From the NCBI GenBank assembly GCA_039888615.1, contig JBDQQS010000007.1: a stretch of DNA of 64,000 bases; one strand, given 5' to 3'. Both the position numbers and the translations under genes were made by a program. The DNA is from Flavimaribacter sp039888615 (GTDB lineage: Bacteria > Pseudomonadota > Alphaproteobacteria > Rhizobiales > Rhizobiaceae). Within the stretch, counting starts at the first letter, position 1. Each line of letters opens with the position of its first letter. This document shows, in pieces, positions 19,143-28,052 of this stretch. The notes beneath the pieces are model-generated. The model saw nothing but the letters and a program-made list of their open reading frames with translations. It was not told where the DNA came from and did not search any database.

Positions 19143-19199
19143 TTGTCCTCGTTCCCTTTTCAACTCACGGCCATACCGCCACGTAGACCAATGGATTGC

Positions 19200-20531
19200 C
19201 TAAAAACTCTCTTTGAGCCACTGCCCGACGCGGGCGAGACGCCCGCCGCCGACCACCGGTCCATACCGACCGCGACCGGCATTGCCGCGGCTCTCAAGTG
19301 ATGCGATTTGTGGATAGATCATCAGCCCCACAGCCGTTGCGAAAGCAGGACCCTTCGCCGCCGCAGGCATGCCGGCAACGCCCAGCGGACGTCCGATTCG
19401 AACATTGCGAGACAGAATTCGCCGTGCGGCGTCGCTGATGCCGGTCAACTGGCTGGCGCCTCCGGTGAGCACGATGCGGCGCCCAACCACGGATGCGTAG
19501 CCGGAACGCTGGATGCGGTCCCGGATCAGTTCCAGCGTCTCGTCGATGCGCGCCCGCACGATGCGCACGACCAGCGCCTTGGGCATTTGAAGGGGCGTTT
19601 CGCTGTCGCTGTCGCCAATCGGCGGCACGGAAACCGTATCGCTGTCGTCACCGGCGACCGGAAAGGCCGAGCCGTGGACGACTTTCAGACGTTCGGCGTC
19701 TTCAAGTCCCGTTGAAAGCCCCCGCGCCAGGTCCATCGTGACGTGATGGCCGCCGAGCGCAATGGCGTCAGCCCAGACCATGCGTCCTTCCGAAAACACG
19801 GAAATCGTTGTTGTGCCGCCGCCCATATCGATGCAGGCGCAGCCGATTTCAGCCTCGTCCTCGACCAGCGCCGAAAGACCGCTGGCGTAGGGCGTCGCGA
19901 CCATCGCCTCAACGGTCAGATGTGACCGGTTGATACAGAGCTCAAGATTGCGCAAAGGCGGTTGCTCAGCCGTCAGCACATGCATGTTCACGCCAAGATT
20001 TTCGCCGTACATTCCCAGCGGATCGCGTATCGATTTCTCGCCGTCGAGACGGAAAGACACAGGCAGGGAATGCAGAGCCACCCTTTGCGGATCGCTTATT
20101 TGCCGCGCCGCTGCCGCGAGAACCTTTTTCAGATCCGCCGATTCCACCTCATGGCCGCCGATATCGAGATCCGACGTGTATCGCTCGCTCTTCAGACGTC
20201 CAGCCGACACATTGACGATCAGTGATTCGACCGTCAGTCCGGCGCGCCGCTCCGCGGCGTGCACTGCCTTGCGGACGGAGCTCTCCACAGCCTCGACATC
20301 GACAATCACGCCGGCCTTGACGCCGTGCGACTTGTGGTGGCCGACGCCGATGATCTCGATTGTATGCGTGCGACCGGGCAGGATCTGGCTTTCCTCGCGC
20401 GGCGTCAGGCGTCCGATCAGGCAAACGACCTTGGTCGTGCCGATGTCCAGCACGGTGACCGTCGTTGCGCGACGCGCTGCGATCGGGCGCAAATGCGGCA
20501 CTGTAAAGGAGGGCGGCCGAAACACGCTCAT
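19200..20531 (-). CDS. ftsA: Cell division protein FtsA
   Basis: A 443-residue actin-like ATPase that ties FtsZ filaments to the inner membrane. Phosphate-binding loops VLDIGTTKVVCLIG (residues 27-40) and ACIDMGGGTTTISVF, and the adenosine motif VLTGGASQLTG, are visible. The C-terminal amphipathic membrane-targeting helix is RVGQWLKESF. Its start overlaps the ftsQ stop by four bases. Confidence 0.96.
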   Translation of the reverse strand: MSVFRPPSFTVPHLRPIAARRATTVTVLDIGTTKVVCLIGRLTPREESQILPGRTHTIEIIGVGHHKSHGVKAGVIVDVEAVESSVRKAVHAAERRAGLTVESLIVNVSAGRLKSERYTSDLDIGGHEVESADLKKVLAAAARQISDPQRVALHSLPVSFRLDGEKSIRDPLGMYGENLGVNMHVLTAEQPPLRNLELCINRSHLTVEAMVATPYASGLSALVEDEAEIGCACIDMGGGTTTISVFSEGRMVWADAIALGGHHVTMDLARGLSTGLEDAERLKVVHGSAFPVAGDDSDTVSVPPIGDSDSETPLQMPKALVVRIVRARIDETLELIRDRIQRSGYASVVGRRIVLTGGASQLTGISDAARRILSRNVRIGRPLGVAGMPAAAKGPAFATAVGLMIYPQIASLESRGNAGRGRYGPVVGGGRLARVGQWLKESF

Positions 20532-21466
20532 GTCTGGCTGCTCCTCTGTTTCAGGATCTTTGCGCGTTCGTCCAGCGCTTCAAGCCGACGTTCGACGGCG
20601 CGGTCCGTCAATCCGACGACGATCCGGTCTGCAAGACGAAGATCAACCGACTTGATATCGCGTTCGAGAAGGTCGTGCTCCTGCTCCATGGCGACCAGTA
20701 CGTTCAGCGCCTCAGCCGCCCGCGTTTCTGGAAGAAGCACAGTCACGCCATTGTCCAGACGCAGGTCCCAGCGCCGGTCGGCCACTCTGATATAGGCCTT
20801 GATCCGGGCCTTCACCTCGGGCCATCCGGCAAGCAGCGTATCGATCTCGACAGCGTTCTGATCGGCGCCGAAACCGACGAACAGCGGCAGGTCGATGAAT
20901 TTGCCTTCAGCCATCGGCGCAATCACGCTGCCGTTCTTTTCGATGAGCGACAGGTCCTTGCCATGCTGCCAGATGCCAAACGCCTCGCGCTCGGAAATCA
21001 CGATGTCGATCGCGCCGGGATAGACCTTGCGCACCTCTGCGTCTGCGACCCAGGGAAGCTGCTTGACGAGCGCGCGCGCCTCATCGACATCGAGCGTGAT
21101 GAGCGAGGAATTGTCGCCATCAAGGCCGATTTGCTGAAAGACGTCGATCGGAGACGTTTCCACATTGCCGGAGACGTTGATGTCGTCGACAGCGAACCCC
21201 ATGGACGAGGTCGAAGCGCGCAGCATGGTCTCGAGGTGCCCACCAACGGCGACGCCGTAAATCAGCGTCAGACCGATCAGACCGCTCGCGGCATAGCTGC
21301 CCAGATGTCTCGGGATCGTGATGCGTTCGTCGACAAGGGCCTGAAAGAAGCGAACCGGGCGGCGAAGCGGACGCGGTAAAACAAGGGCGCGATCGATCGC
21401 GGGCGCAATGCCCCCTCTCGGGCTGCGCCGTCCTATTTTTCGTCCGATCCGAGTCAACGCAAACAC
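20528..21466 (-). CDS. ftsQ: Cell division protein FtsQ
   Basis: A 312-residue bitopic protein of the FtsQ-FtsL-FtsB divisome subcomplex. A basic cytoplasmic N terminus is followed by one membrane segment (about residues 55-75, near GLIGLTLIYGVAVGG) and a periplasmic POTRA domain starting near AVDDINVSGNVETSPIDVFQ. It overlaps ddl by 13 bases upstream and ftsA by four bases downstream. No FtsB gene is visible in this window. Confidence 0.94.
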   Translation of the reverse strand: MFALTRIGRKIGRRSPRGGIAPAIDRALVLPRPLRRPVRFFQALVDERITIPRHLGSYAASGLIGLTLIYGVAVGGHLETMLRASTSSMGFAVDDINVSGNVETSPIDVFQQIGLDGDNSSLITLDVDEARALVKQLPWVADAEVRKVYPGAIDIVISEREAFGIWQHGKDLSLIEKNGSVIAPMAEGKFIDLPLFVGFGADQNAVEIDTLLAGWPEVKARIKAYIRVADRRWDLRLDNGVTVLLPETRAAEALNVLVAMEQEHDLLERDIKSVDLRLADRIVVGLTDRAVERRLEALDERAKILKQRSSQT

Positions 21467-22383
21467 GATGCGTCCTCCACCATCCAGGAAACCAGCGCCC
21501 CGAAATCATATCCGGCGAGCTGGGCGAGTTCCGGCACCAGAGAGGTCGGAGTCATGCCAGGCTGTGTGTTGATCTCAAGCCAGACGACCTCTCCGTCAGG
21601 AGAAAAACGGTCATCGTAGCGAAAGTCAGAACGGCTCACCCCGCGGCACCCGATAGCCTCATGGGCCATGAGCGACAGTTTCTGAATCTTTTGGTAAATA
21701 TTTGGTAAAATATTTGCAGGGAATTCGTGTTTTGAGCCCCCCGTAACATATTTTGATTCATAATCGTAAAAACTTGACCCGACTGGGAAAATCTCGGTCA
21801 CGTCCAGCACCTGATCACCCATGACGGCGCAGGTCAGTTCACGGCCGTATACGAATCGCTCGACCATTACGCGATCGCCGTAAGGCCAGTCGGAAGAGGT
21901 CAGAATCTGCGGCGGATGCGACTGATCCTCGCCGACGATGATGACGCCGAAACTCGACCCCTCATTGACCGGCTTGACGACGTAGGGCGTATCCATCGGA
22001 TGCTCGTGACCGATATCGAAACGGCTCATAATCCGCTCCTCGGCGACCGGAAGGCCAATCGCCGACGCGATGCGCTTCGCCTGCTGCTTGTCCATGGCCA
22101 CGGCCGAGGCGAGCACGCCGGAATGCGTGTAGGGAATTTGCAGATATTCGAGAATGCCCTGTATGGCGCCATCCTCGCCATAGGGGCCGTGAAGCGCATT
22201 GAAGGCCACGTCCGGCCGCAATTCACGCAGAACGGTTGCGACATCGCGGCCGACATCGACGCGGGTCACCCGGTATCCGACGCCTTCCAGCGCGTCGGCG
22301 CAGGACTCACCCGAGGAGAGGCTGACCGGACGCTCCGAAGAGAAACCGCCCATGAGAACCGCAACGTGTTTCCCCGACATCAA
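21454..22383 (-). CDS. ddl: D-alanine--D-alanine ligase
   Basis: A 309-residue ATP-grasp enzyme that joins two D-alanines for the MurF reaction. The N-terminal motif VLMGGFSSERPVSLSSG, the HGPYGEDGAIQG substrate loop, VKPVNEGSSFGV and the metal-binding WLEINTQPGMTPTSL are all present. This is the DdlB-like copy within the dcw cluster. It is separated from murB by about 3.2 kb of unrelated genes, which is unusual next to the otherwise tight packing of the cluster. Confidence 0.96.
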   Translation of the reverse strand: MMSGKHVAVLMGGFSSERPVSLSSGESCADALEGVGYRVTRVDVGRDVATVLRELRPDVAFNALHGPYGEDGAIQGILEYLQIPYTHSGVLASAVAMDKQQAKRIASAIGLPVAEERIMSRFDIGHEHPMDTPYVVKPVNEGSSFGVIIVGEDQSHPPQILTSSDWPYGDRVMVERFVYGRELTCAVMGDQVLDVTEIFPVGSSFYDYESKYVTGGSKHEFPANILPNIYQKIQKLSLMAHEAIGCRGVSRSDFRYDDRFSPDGEVVWLEINTQPGMTPTSLVPELAQLAGYDFGALVSWMVEDASCLR

Positions 22384-22542
22384 ACCCCCTTTGAAAGCCT
22401 CCGGGCCGCATGATGGAGTCCGAGTCCTCCCGCGAGCCGGGCGGGACGAAACGACTCAACATACGGAGACTCTTGTCTCAGAGAATCAGAGAGTTAGACC
22501 TACCGCAAGTCTTTTTGCTATTTTTTTGAGCATTGCCGGATT

Positions 22543-22920
22543 TCAGTAGGAAAGCGCGTCTGGCGTAACGTCGGTGTAGTCAGGCTCCGGCGTGCGCTCA
22601 AACCGCACGCTGAGAATTGTCGAACGGTTTTCCAGGAGCGCCTTCGCCGCCCTGTGCATGCCGTCCATGAGCCGGCCCTCGGCGCACAGAATGACGGGGT
22701 AGCACAGATCCGCATCCTCCGTCAGTCGGAAATGCTCTACAATACGGCGGCAGGTCGGTGAGACCGCCGAACCTGCAAACCAGTAATCCTCGTCCAGTTC
22801 GCGGATGGCTTCCAGCGGCGTCTCCCGCACTTCGAAGCCCGCCGACAGACGTATAAGACGATGCACGTCCCAGGCGTGAAATCCATTCGGGCTCGGTCGG
22901 AAATGGTACTGCTTTCTCAT
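22543..22920 (-). CDS. Conserved hypothetical protein with ParB-like core
   Basis: A 125-residue soluble protein starting MRKQYHFRPSPNGFHAWDVH. The segment ILCAEGRLMDGMHRAAKALL resembles the substrate-binding loop of ParB/Srx-fold proteins (Gly-Arg-x-x-Asp-Gly-x-His-Arg), but the rest of a ParB protein is absent. Its position, just upstream of ddl on the same strand, suggests it could be cotranscribed with ddl, but the 160-base gap holds AT-rich sequence and an own promoter for ddl is possible. The function is unknown; a nucleotide-binding role is only a guess from the loop. Confidence 0.65.
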   Translation of the reverse strand: MRKQYHFRPSPNGFHAWDVHRLIRLSAGFEVRETPLEAIRELDEDYWFAGSAVSPTCRRIVEHFRLTEDADLCYPVILCAEGRLMDGMHRAAKALLENRSTILSVRFERTPEPDYTDVTPDALSY

Positions 22921-23048
22921 GACACTGTTTTAGGCCGATAGCGACCGCTCGATAACCATCCGTAGGAATTTTCCCGAAACACGATCCAGATCAAATTCCT
23001 TGCGTTTACTTTTGGCTACAATCTTGAGGTGAAAACAGGAGGCAGGAT

Positions 23049-23456
23049 ATGTTTGATATTGGATTTGGAGCCGGAATGGCGGCCACCGCCTTCTGGGTCT
23101 TCGTCGCCGTTTGTGTTGTGGCCGGGATCTGGGACGGAATCCACAAGAGAGAAACCCGCCACGAGACGATCCGAAGAATCATCGAGAGCGGTCAGTCCAT
23201 CGACCAGGAAATGCTGGACGAGTTGCTCGGACCGCGCTTGCGCCCGGACCAGTCACTGAGAATTGGCGGCCTTCTGACGCTGTTTCTGGCTCCGGGTCTC
23301 GCGGTGCTGGGATGGCTGATCGGGCTTGGATGGCATCAGGCCTTTCTGCCGTTGCTTGGGTGCGCGGCTCTGGTCGGAATTCTCGGCGTCGGGTTGATGA
23401 TCGCGGCCGGAATGCTGCGTCAGGAGATCCCTCTGGCGCATGATCGCAAAAGATAG
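23049..23456 (+). CDS. Small membrane protein, DUF6249-like
   Basis: A 135-residue protein with hydrophobic segments at about residues 8-26, 74-94 and 98-120. A charged cytoplasmic stretch between the first two (HKRETRHETIRRIIESGQSI, then DQEMLDELLG) matches the pattern of DUF6249 membrane proteins, where a similar ERxxxIxxxIExG sequence is usual. AGGAGG lies just before the ATG. No function is known. It belongs to the small-gene island between murB and ddl. Confidence 0.65.
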   Translation: MFDIGFGAGMAATAFWVFVAVCVVAGIWDGIHKRETRHETIRRIIESGQSIDQEMLDELLGPRLRPDQSLRIGGLLTLFLAPGLAVLGWLIGLGWHQAFLPLLGCAALVGILGVGLMIAAGMLRQEIPLAHDRKR

Positions 23457-23496
23457 CGATCGCAGCAAAGCTCAAGGTGGGACCCGTTTCAGCGCC

Positions 23497-24084
23497 TCAG
23501 GCGCTTTCAGCAAGCATCGCCCGGTAGGACCGCGTGCGCAGTGACGACGGCGCCAACGCCAGTTTCTCGGCGAAGGCGTCGATTTTTACGGTCCAGGAGG
23601 GAAGCGCATTCTCGTCGTCTGTCATCACCGCCAGTTCCACAAACGCGCCAAGGCGCGGGACCTGATCCAGCGTGACATGAAAATCGCCGACGAAGTAGAT
23701 ATCGCGATGCTTGACGACACGCCCGGTCTCTTCGAATCCGAGAGAAGACAACATCTCCAGCGCTCGGTCGAACTGTTCGAGATCCATCGCCACGCACGCG
23801 TCGGCTCCAGGCCCCTTGGAAATCCACAACACACGTTGCGAAGGCTCCATGAGACGCAGAACCTGTTGCTGGCGGTTGACTGCAAGACAACGGTCGGGCG
23901 TGTCCAGAAAAATGTCTGTTTCATGGTTGCCCAATACGAAGGGCACGGCGGCCAGCGCCTCCAGCCTGACTCGCATCACGGACAGATCGTCGACCGCAAA
24001 TTTGCGTTCAACCTCGAATCGTCCGGTGAAATGATCGCCGGGATCAACAAGCATTCCCCGACACTGCAATGGTTCGGCCTGCAT
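23497..24084 (-). CDS. CYTH domain protein
   Basis: A 195-residue protein of the CYTH (CyaB/thiamine triphosphatase) superfamily. The signature ExExK is FEVERKF. Beta-strands with alternating charged residues follow (DIFLDTPDRCLAVNRQQQVL, VLWISKGPG). The tunnel fold binds a triphosphate with divalent metal; members include class IV adenylyl cyclases and triphosphatases. I chose ATG 24084 because a longer start would run into the divergent GNAT gene's promoter; other starts cannot be excluded. The gene is convergent with the membrane-protein gene and divergent from the acetyltransferase. Confidence 0.75.
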   Translation of the reverse strand: MQAEPLQCRGMLVDPGDHFTGRFEVERKFAVDDLSVMRVRLEALAAVPFVLGNHETDIFLDTPDRCLAVNRQQQVLRLMEPSQRVLWISKGPGADACVAMDLEQFDRALEMLSSLGFEETGRVVKHRDIYFVGDFHVTLDQVPRLGAFVELAVMTDDENALPSWTVKIDAFAEKLALAPSSLRTRSYRAMLAESA

Positions 24085-24169
24085 CGTACAGATTGACCCT
24101 TTTTGCTGGACGCGCCCATATGCTATTTTGCCCAGGCGGCCCGACCGCCAGCCAAACAGGGAAATTCGG

Positions 24170-24631
24170 ATGGAAATCACCCTGCGAGTCGGCGATCCAC
24201 AGGATGCGATGATTCTGACCGACCTGTCGATGCGCTCGAAACAGTCAAACGGCTATGACGACGCCTTCATGGACGCGTGCCGTGATGAATTGTCCGTGAC
24301 GCCGGAGCTGTTGCGCGCGCACAGGTACTGGATTGCGGAAGCCGGAAACAGCGTTTGCGGATACGCCTGCCTTGCAGTCGACGACGACGGCGCGCAGGGC
24401 GAGGTCGCCGCGTTTTTTGTCGATCCGGCATGGAAGCGAAAGGGCGTTGGCCGCATGCTCTGGGAAACACTGCTGACGGGCGCACGGGAATTGCAGCTCA
24501 AGACTCTTTATCTCGACGCAGATCCTTCCGCCGTCCCGTTCTACGAGGCGCTGGGCTTCGGCAAGATCAAAGATGCGCCTTCCGGTTCGATACCTGGCAG
24601 AACCATACCGCATATGCGGATCAGTCTGTAA
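24170..24631 (+). CDS. GNAT family N-acetyltransferase
   Basis: A 153-residue acetyl-CoA-dependent acetyltransferase. The acetyl-CoA binding motif is VDPAWKRKGVGRMLWETLL, followed by LYLDADPSAVPFYEALGFGK, the usual C-terminal half. The ATG at 24170 has CAGGGA upstream and the product starts MEITLRVGDPQDAMIL. The substrate is unknown. The divergent CYTH gene starts 85 bases away, so they may share regulation. Confidence 0.85.
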   Translation: MEITLRVGDPQDAMILTDLSMRSKQSNGYDDAFMDACRDELSVTPELLRAHRYWIAEAGNSVCGYACLAVDDDGAQGEVAAFFVDPAWKRKGVGRMLWETLLTGARELQLKTLYLDADPSAVPFYEALGFGKIKDAPSGSIPGRTIPHMRISL

Positions 24632-24764
24632 GACGATGCGCACAGCCGGAAGACTGGAAAAGCATCATGCTCGGCCCAAATGACAACCAGATTCAAAGGC
24701 GTAGCACCGACCGCCGGAATGCATTAGACTTGAATTTTGGTGTGCTCCTGATTATCCGGAGGAA

Positions 24765-25622
24765 ATGTTGATCCCGGAGGCTAAACTCATCTTCAGACTG
24801 ATTGTGACCTTTGTCCTTGCGCTGACGACGACGGGCGCCTTTGCCGCCTTCGATTCCGAGTTCCCGCGCGCCGACGGCAAAATGGTTCCAGTGAAGATCT
24901 ATCAAGGCAGCAGCGATCCCTGCCCACCCCTTCTGGTGATCTCTCACAGTTTCGGCGGCTCGAGAAACACTTTTTCGAACATCGCCGAAGCAGCAGAAAA
25001 GGCCGGCTTTCTGGTGATCGTCATGGAACACGCCGAAAGCGGGCGGGAAGCCTTTCGCGAAATAGCGGAAGGCGCAAATTCAAGACAGGATTTCCGCGAC
25101 GCAATCGGCAGCCAAGAGCGGCACCAGGCGCGTTTTCTCGATCTCGACGCGATCTGGGACAAGGTCACACGCTTTTGCGATCCGCCGTTCACCGCCCTTG
25201 TCGGACATTCGATGGGCGCTCAGACAACCATGATGGAAGCCGGAACCGTGGCGAGGATCGGCCGGTTTGGCGCGGATCGCTTCGACGCCTATGTTGCGCT
25301 GTCGCCCCAGGGCGTCGGAACCCATTTCGAAGAAAACGCCTGGAGAAACGTCAACAAGCCGGTTCTCATGATCACCGGCACAAAAGACAACGGCGAGGAC
25401 GGCACGTACGAAAACAGGCTTACCGCCTTTGAAGGTCTGCCGCCCGGCTCCAAGCGTATCGTTGTGATCGACAACGCCTCAAGCCGCGATATCAGTGGGC
25501 GCGGGGCCAACAGCGTGCGCGATCTCATACCCCAGGTCGTCATGGAGTTTCTGGATAATGTCCGCAACAACAAGATGGGCCAGCCAAAGCTGCATACCGG
25601 GGTCACGGTAAGCGACAAATGA
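24765..25622 (+). CDS. Secreted alpha/beta hydrolase-like protein
   Basis: A 285-residue protein with a signal peptide (residues 1-28, cleavage near GAFA/AFD). The nucleophile elbow is VGHSMGAQTTM, with the Ser expected to be catalytic. The oxyanion region is VISHSFGGSRNTF. The acid side is MITGTKDNGEDG. In related hydrolases a His follows near the end in a pattern like IDGATH; here the equivalent stretch is IDNASSRD, so the triad may be incomplete. GGAGG lies only two bases before the ATG; TTG 24768 has better spacing and could be the true start. It is convergent with murB. Confidence 0.8.
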   Translation: MLIPEAKLIFRLIVTFVLALTTTGAFAAFDSEFPRADGKMVPVKIYQGSSDPCPPLLVISHSFGGSRNTFSNIAEAAEKAGFLVIVMEHAESGREAFREIAEGANSRQDFRDAIGSQERHQARFLDLDAIWDKVTRFCDPPFTALVGHSMGAQTTMMEAGTVARIGRFGADRFDAYVALSPQGVGTHFEENAWRNVNKPVLMITGTKDNGEDGTYENRLTAFEGLPPGSKRIVVIDNASSRDISGRGANSVRDLIPQVVMEFLDNVRNNKMGQPKLHTGVTVSDK

Positions 25623-25643
25623 TCGTGCGGTTCCGCCCGGAGA

Positions 25644-26615
25644 TCAGAGCATCAGGCCGAGGAACTCCTGGACGAGGTGGCCGGACCTGAACAGGCCGAT
25701 GCGCTTGATCTCCCATTCCAGACGAATTCCGGATTGTTCGAGAACTTTTGCCCGGACCGTTTCGCCGAGCACTTCGAGGTCATAGGCCGTGGCGGTCCCG
25801 GTATTGATCATGAAATTGCAGTGCATGGGTGACATCTGGGCAGCACCCACCATGAGACCACGGCAACCGGCGTTGTCGATCTCCTTCCAGGCGGATGTGC
25901 CGGGCGGATTCTTGAAGGTCGAACCACCGGTCTTTTCGCGGATCGGTTGGACCGCCTCGCGATGATTCTGGACAACGTCCATGTCACGGCGGATCGTGTC
26001 CCGATCTTCGCGGTAACCCTCGAAAATCGCCCGGGTAAAGATCAGACCATCCGGCGCGCCGGAATGCCGATAGGCGTATTTCATGTCGTCATTTGTCAGC
26101 ACAAGAGGCTTGCCTCGTCGGTCGATCGCATGGATTTCGACCACGCGCTCACGGGTCTCGACGTCGTTGGCGCCGGCGTTCATGCGCAGGGCGCCGCCGA
26201 CGGCGCCGGGAATGCCGTGGTAAAAGTGAAAACCGCCAATGCCGGCATAGTGGGCGGCTGACGCCAGCCGCTTGTCCGGACAGGCGGCCCCGGCCTCCAT
26301 GCGTGTTTCGGTTACCTGGTTCACACTGCCGAAACCCTTGGCGGTCAGACGGATTACGACCCCGGGTATTCCGCCGTCGCGCACCAGGATATTCGAACCC
26401 GTTCCGACAACCGTGACAGGAACATCCATGGGCAAAGATTTAAGAAACGTGGACAGATCTTCTTCATCCTCCGGCTGAAACAGCAGTTCTGCCGGTCCGC
26501 CAACCCTGAACCAGGTCACGCCGGACATCGGGCTGTCCGGCGTCAGCCGCCCGCGAACGGATTTCAGCGCAGGCTCCAGGGGCCCGAGCAGCTTTTTTCC
26601 GTCGACTTCAGCCAT
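25644..26615 (-). CDS. murB: UDP-N-acetylenolpyruvoylglucosamine reductase
   Basis: A 323-residue FAD enzyme that reduces UDP-GlcNAc enolpyruvate to UDP-MurNAc. The FAD domain has VVGTGSNILVRDGGIPGVVI and HGIPGAVGGALRMNAGAN. Substrate residues appear in KTGGSTFKNPPGTSAWKEID, including the conserved Ser of GSTFKNP. It starts 8 bases inside the end of murC. It ends the first half of the dcw cluster. Confidence 0.96.
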   Translation of the reverse strand: MAEVDGKKLLGPLEPALKSVRGRLTPDSPMSGVTWFRVGGPAELLFQPEDEEDLSTFLKSLPMDVPVTVVGTGSNILVRDGGIPGVVIRLTAKGFGSVNQVTETRMEAGAACPDKRLASAAHYAGIGGFHFYHGIPGAVGGALRMNAGANDVETRERVVEIHAIDRRGKPLVLTNDDMKYAYRHSGAPDGLIFTRAIFEGYREDRDTIRRDMDVVQNHREAVQPIREKTGGSTFKNPPGTSAWKEIDNAGCRGLMVGAAQMSPMHCNFMINTGTATAYDLEVLGETVRAKVLEQSGIRLEWEIKRIGLFRSGHLVQEFLGLML

Positions 26616-28026
26616 CCTGTTTCCCTTCCAGCGCCCTTAGCTTGTCAGCGAGGGACGCCGCCCAGCCGGTTATGCTTCCGGCTCCAAGACAGACGACGAA
26701 ATCGCCGTCGCGCGCGACAGAGGCGACGGTCTCGGCAAGCTGATCCGGATCGTCCAGCAACCGCGCGTCGCGATGACCCGCCGCTTTGAGACGCGTCACG
26801 AGCTCCGCGGAATCCACGCCTTCTATCGGGTCTTCTCCAGCGGGATAGACCGGAGCGATGACAACGGTGTGGGCGTCGTTGAAGCAAGCCGCAAACTCTC
26901 CGAACAAGCTCTGCAGGCGGGTGTAGCGATGCGGCTGCGCAATGGCGACGACGTTGCCGCTGCAGGCTTCCCGCGCGGCGGACAGAACCGCCTTGATCTC
27001 GACCGGGTGATGTCCGTAATCGTCGAAGATCGTGACGCCGTTCCACTCGCCGACATTGGTGAAGCGCCGTTTCACACCGCCGAAGCCGGACAGTCCGCTT
27101 GCGATCGCTTCCGGTGATATTCCAAGTTCGTGGGCGACTGCGATCGCCGCCGTTGCATTGGAGACGTTGTGTCGGCCCGGCATCGGTAGCCTGAGCCCAG
27201 GAATGTCGATTATTTCTCCGGTCTTGCGCTCGCGGATCGCAACATCAAAAACCGAAACCGCGCCGTCCATACGATGATTGTGATACCGCACATCGGCCTG
27301 CGGGTTCTCGCCATAGGTCACGATGCGCCGGTCCTCGATCCTGCTGACCAGCGACTGGACTTCGGGATGGTCCAGGCACATCACCCCGTAACCGTAGAAC
27401 GGCACGTTCTCGACGAACTGGGCAAAGGCCTCTCGCACCCTGTCGAAGGTCTTGTAGTGATCAAGATGTTCCGGATCGATATTGGTGACGACGGCGATGT
27501 CCGCCGGCAGCTTGAGAAACGTGCCGTCGGATTCGTCAGCTTCGACCACCATCCAGTCGCCCTCGCCCATGCGGGCGTTGGTGCCGTAGGCGTTAATAAT
27601 CCCGCCGTTGATGACGGTCGGGTCAAGCCCGCCGGCGTCGAGCAGGGTCGCGACCATCGACGTGGTCGTGGTCTTGCCATGCGTGCCGCCGATCGCCACG
27701 GCGTTGCGAAACCGCATGAGCTCGGCGAGCATCTCTGCGCGGCGCACAATCGGAAGCGTGCGTTCGCGCGCGGCGACGAGCTCCGGATTGTCTATGTGGA
27801 TCGCCGTTGACACGACAACCACCTCGGCCTCGCCAAGGTTCTCGGCCGCATGGCCGATCGCGACCGGAATGCCCTTTTCCCGCAGGCGCTGCACATTGGC
27901 GTTGTCCGAGATGTCGGATCCCTGGACGGAGTGACCAAGATTGGAGAGCATTTCTGCAATGCCGCTCATGCCTATTCCGCCGATGCCGATGAAATGGACC
28001 AGACCGATATTCTGCGGCATTTTCAC
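26608..28026 (-). CDS. murC: UDP-N-acetylmuramate--L-alanine ligase
   Basis: A 472-residue Mur ligase that adds L-Ala to UDP-MurNAc. The N-terminal dinucleotide motif is VHFIGIGGIGMSGIAEML, and the ATP loop is AIGGTHGKTTTTSMV. GYGHHPVEIKA is in the C-terminal domain. The frame starts at a GTG (28026) with GGGGGAA before it; an ATG two codons later (28020) is an alternative. Confidence 0.96.
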   Translation of the reverse strand: MKMPQNIGLVHFIGIGGIGMSGIAEMLSNLGHSVQGSDISDNANVQRLREKGIPVAIGHAAENLGEAEVVVVSTAIHIDNPELVAARERTLPIVRRAEMLAELMRFRNAVAIGGTHGKTTTTSMVATLLDAGGLDPTVINGGIINAYGTNARMGEGDWMVVEADESDGTFLKLPADIAVVTNIDPEHLDHYKTFDRVREAFAQFVENVPFYGYGVMCLDHPEVQSLVSRIEDRRIVTYGENPQADVRYHNHRMDGAVSVFDVAIRERKTGEIIDIPGLRLPMPGRHNVSNATAAIAVAHELGISPEAIASGLSGFGGVKRRFTNVGEWNGVTIFDDYGHHPVEIKAVLSAAREACSGNVVAIAQPHRYTRLQSLFGEFAACFNDAHTVVIAPVYPAGEDPIEGVDSAELVTRLKAAGHRDARLLDDPDQLAETVASVARDGDFVVCLGAGSITGWAASLADKLRALEGKQDG

Positions 28027-28052
28027 TGGACGTTCCCCCGCATGCTTTTCCT

